7,260 bases of DNA, from NCBI GenBank assembly GCA_031177845.1, contig JAPSGG010000068.1, positions 1 to 7,260 on the forward strand, written 5' to 3'. This document shows, one piece after another, positions 6,702 through 7,260 of this stretch. The stretch is from Chromatiales bacterium (GTDB taxonomy: Bacteria > Pseudomonadota > Gammaproteobacteria > JACCYU01). Position 1 is the first letter of the stretch. Every line of letters begins with the position of its first letter. The translations under genes were made by a program, and so were the position numbers. The notes below the pieces were generated by a model that searched no databases, was not told the DNA's origin, and saw only the letters and a list, made by a program, of their open reading frames with translations.

Positions 6702-6721
6702 GCAAATTAGAAGAGATATGA

Positions 6722-7260
6722 ATGGATCTGCGCCAACTTAAGAACATCATCGAGGCCGCACTGTTGGCTGCGGATCGCCCGCTGGGTGTTGAGCAGCTCG
6801 CCCAGCTGGTGGCCGACGGGCAGGGCCAGTATAGCCGTGATTCGATTGGGAAGGCGCTGGATGCGTTAGAGGCCGAGTGCGCCCATCGAGGAATAGAGCT
6901 CAAACGCGTGGCCAGCGGTTATCGCTTTCAGGTACGCCAGGAACTCGCACCCTGGATCTCGCGGCTATGGGAGGAGAAGCCGCCGCGTTACTCGCGGGCG
7001 CTGCTGGAGACGCTCGCTCTGATCGCTTATCGCCAGCCCATTACCCGTGGTGAAATCGAGGCAATCCGCGGCGTGAGCGTGAGCACCAACATCATGAAGA
7101 CGCTACAGGAGCGCGATTGGATAAAGGTGGTGGGGCACCGCGACGTGCCGGGTAGACCGGCCATGTACGGCAGCACGCGTCAATTCCTGGACTACTTCAA
7201 CCTGAAATCGCTGGATGACCTGCCCGCTCTGGCCGACTTGGTCTGCCTGGAGCAGGCGCA
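6722..7260 (+). CDS. scpB: Segregation and condensation protein B (ScpB), 5' part
   Basis: The frame stays open from the ATG at 6722 to the window edge, giving the first 179 residues; the stop lies to the right. ScpB dimers bind the ScpA linker in the SMC-ScpAB condensin. The first winged helix is seen in L-K-N-I-I-E-A-A-L-L-A-A-D-R-P-L (6-21) and L-K-R-V-A-S-G-Y-R-F-Q (60-70). The second holds the family hallmark Y-S-R-A-L-L-E-T-L-A-L-I-A-Y-R-Q-P-I-T-R (90-109), then G-E-I-E-A-I-R-G-V-S-V-S (110-121), L-x-E-R-x-W-I-K-V-V-G-H-R-D-V-P-G-R-P (128-146) and Y-G-S-T-x-x-F-L-D-Y-F (149-159). The start at 6722 has AGAAGAG about seven bases upstream; an overlapping ATG at 6718 is out of frame and soon hits a stop. 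Confidence 0.93.
   Translation, partial: MDLRQLKNIIEAALLAADRPLGVEQLAQLVADGQGQYSRDSIGKALDALEAECAHRGIELKRVASGYRFQVRQELAPWISRLWEEKPPRYSRALLETLALIAYRQPITRGEIEAIRGVSVSTNIMKTLQERDWIKVVGHRDVPGRPAMYGSTRQFLDYFNLKSLDDLPALADLVCLEQA

Overview
The window looks like part of the chromosome of a gammaproteobacterium with moderately high GC. The main evidence is gene content and order: a rightward yciO-trpS-scpA-scpB series, divergent from a leftward yciB-yciI-ppiC series. The YciO and YciB proteins closely resemble the enterobacterial ones. The lineage is inferred from protein resemblance and synteny; a genus cannot be named from this sequence. No mobile element, CRISPR array, tRNA or rRNA was found.

Left part (1-1814): this begins with the C-terminal end of an inorganic pyrophosphatase gene (+ strand). 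Next comes a decayed ATP-grasp gene on the - strand (about 1509 down to 232). It still has a good ribosome binding site and start, but it is broken by four frameshifts and two stop codons. Upstream of it, on the + strand, lies a remnant that resembles the C-terminal part of a gamma-glutamylcyclotransferase. That remnant has no catalytic N-terminal part and has an internal stop. So this stretch is a small graveyard of two dead genes between intact housekeeping genes.

Middle part (1816-3675, - strand): a probable operon of yciB (inner-membrane cell-envelope/septation protein), yciI (small YciI/YCII-fold protein) and a parvulin-type peptidyl-prolyl isomerase lipoprotein. The three point to cell-envelope maintenance.

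Right part (3822-7260, + strand): yciO (Sua5/YrdC-type nucleotide-binding protein), trpS (tryptophanyl-tRNA synthetase, apparently with a TTG start), scpA and the first 179 codons of scpB (the two non-SMC subunits of the SMC-ScpAB condensin). A plausible sigma-70-type promoter precedes yciO in the 146-base divergent region. Short inverted repeats lie before scpA and before scpB.

No convincing undescribed multi-gene system is present. The most interesting content is the double pseudogene region and the regulatory-looking repeats in the scp gaps.
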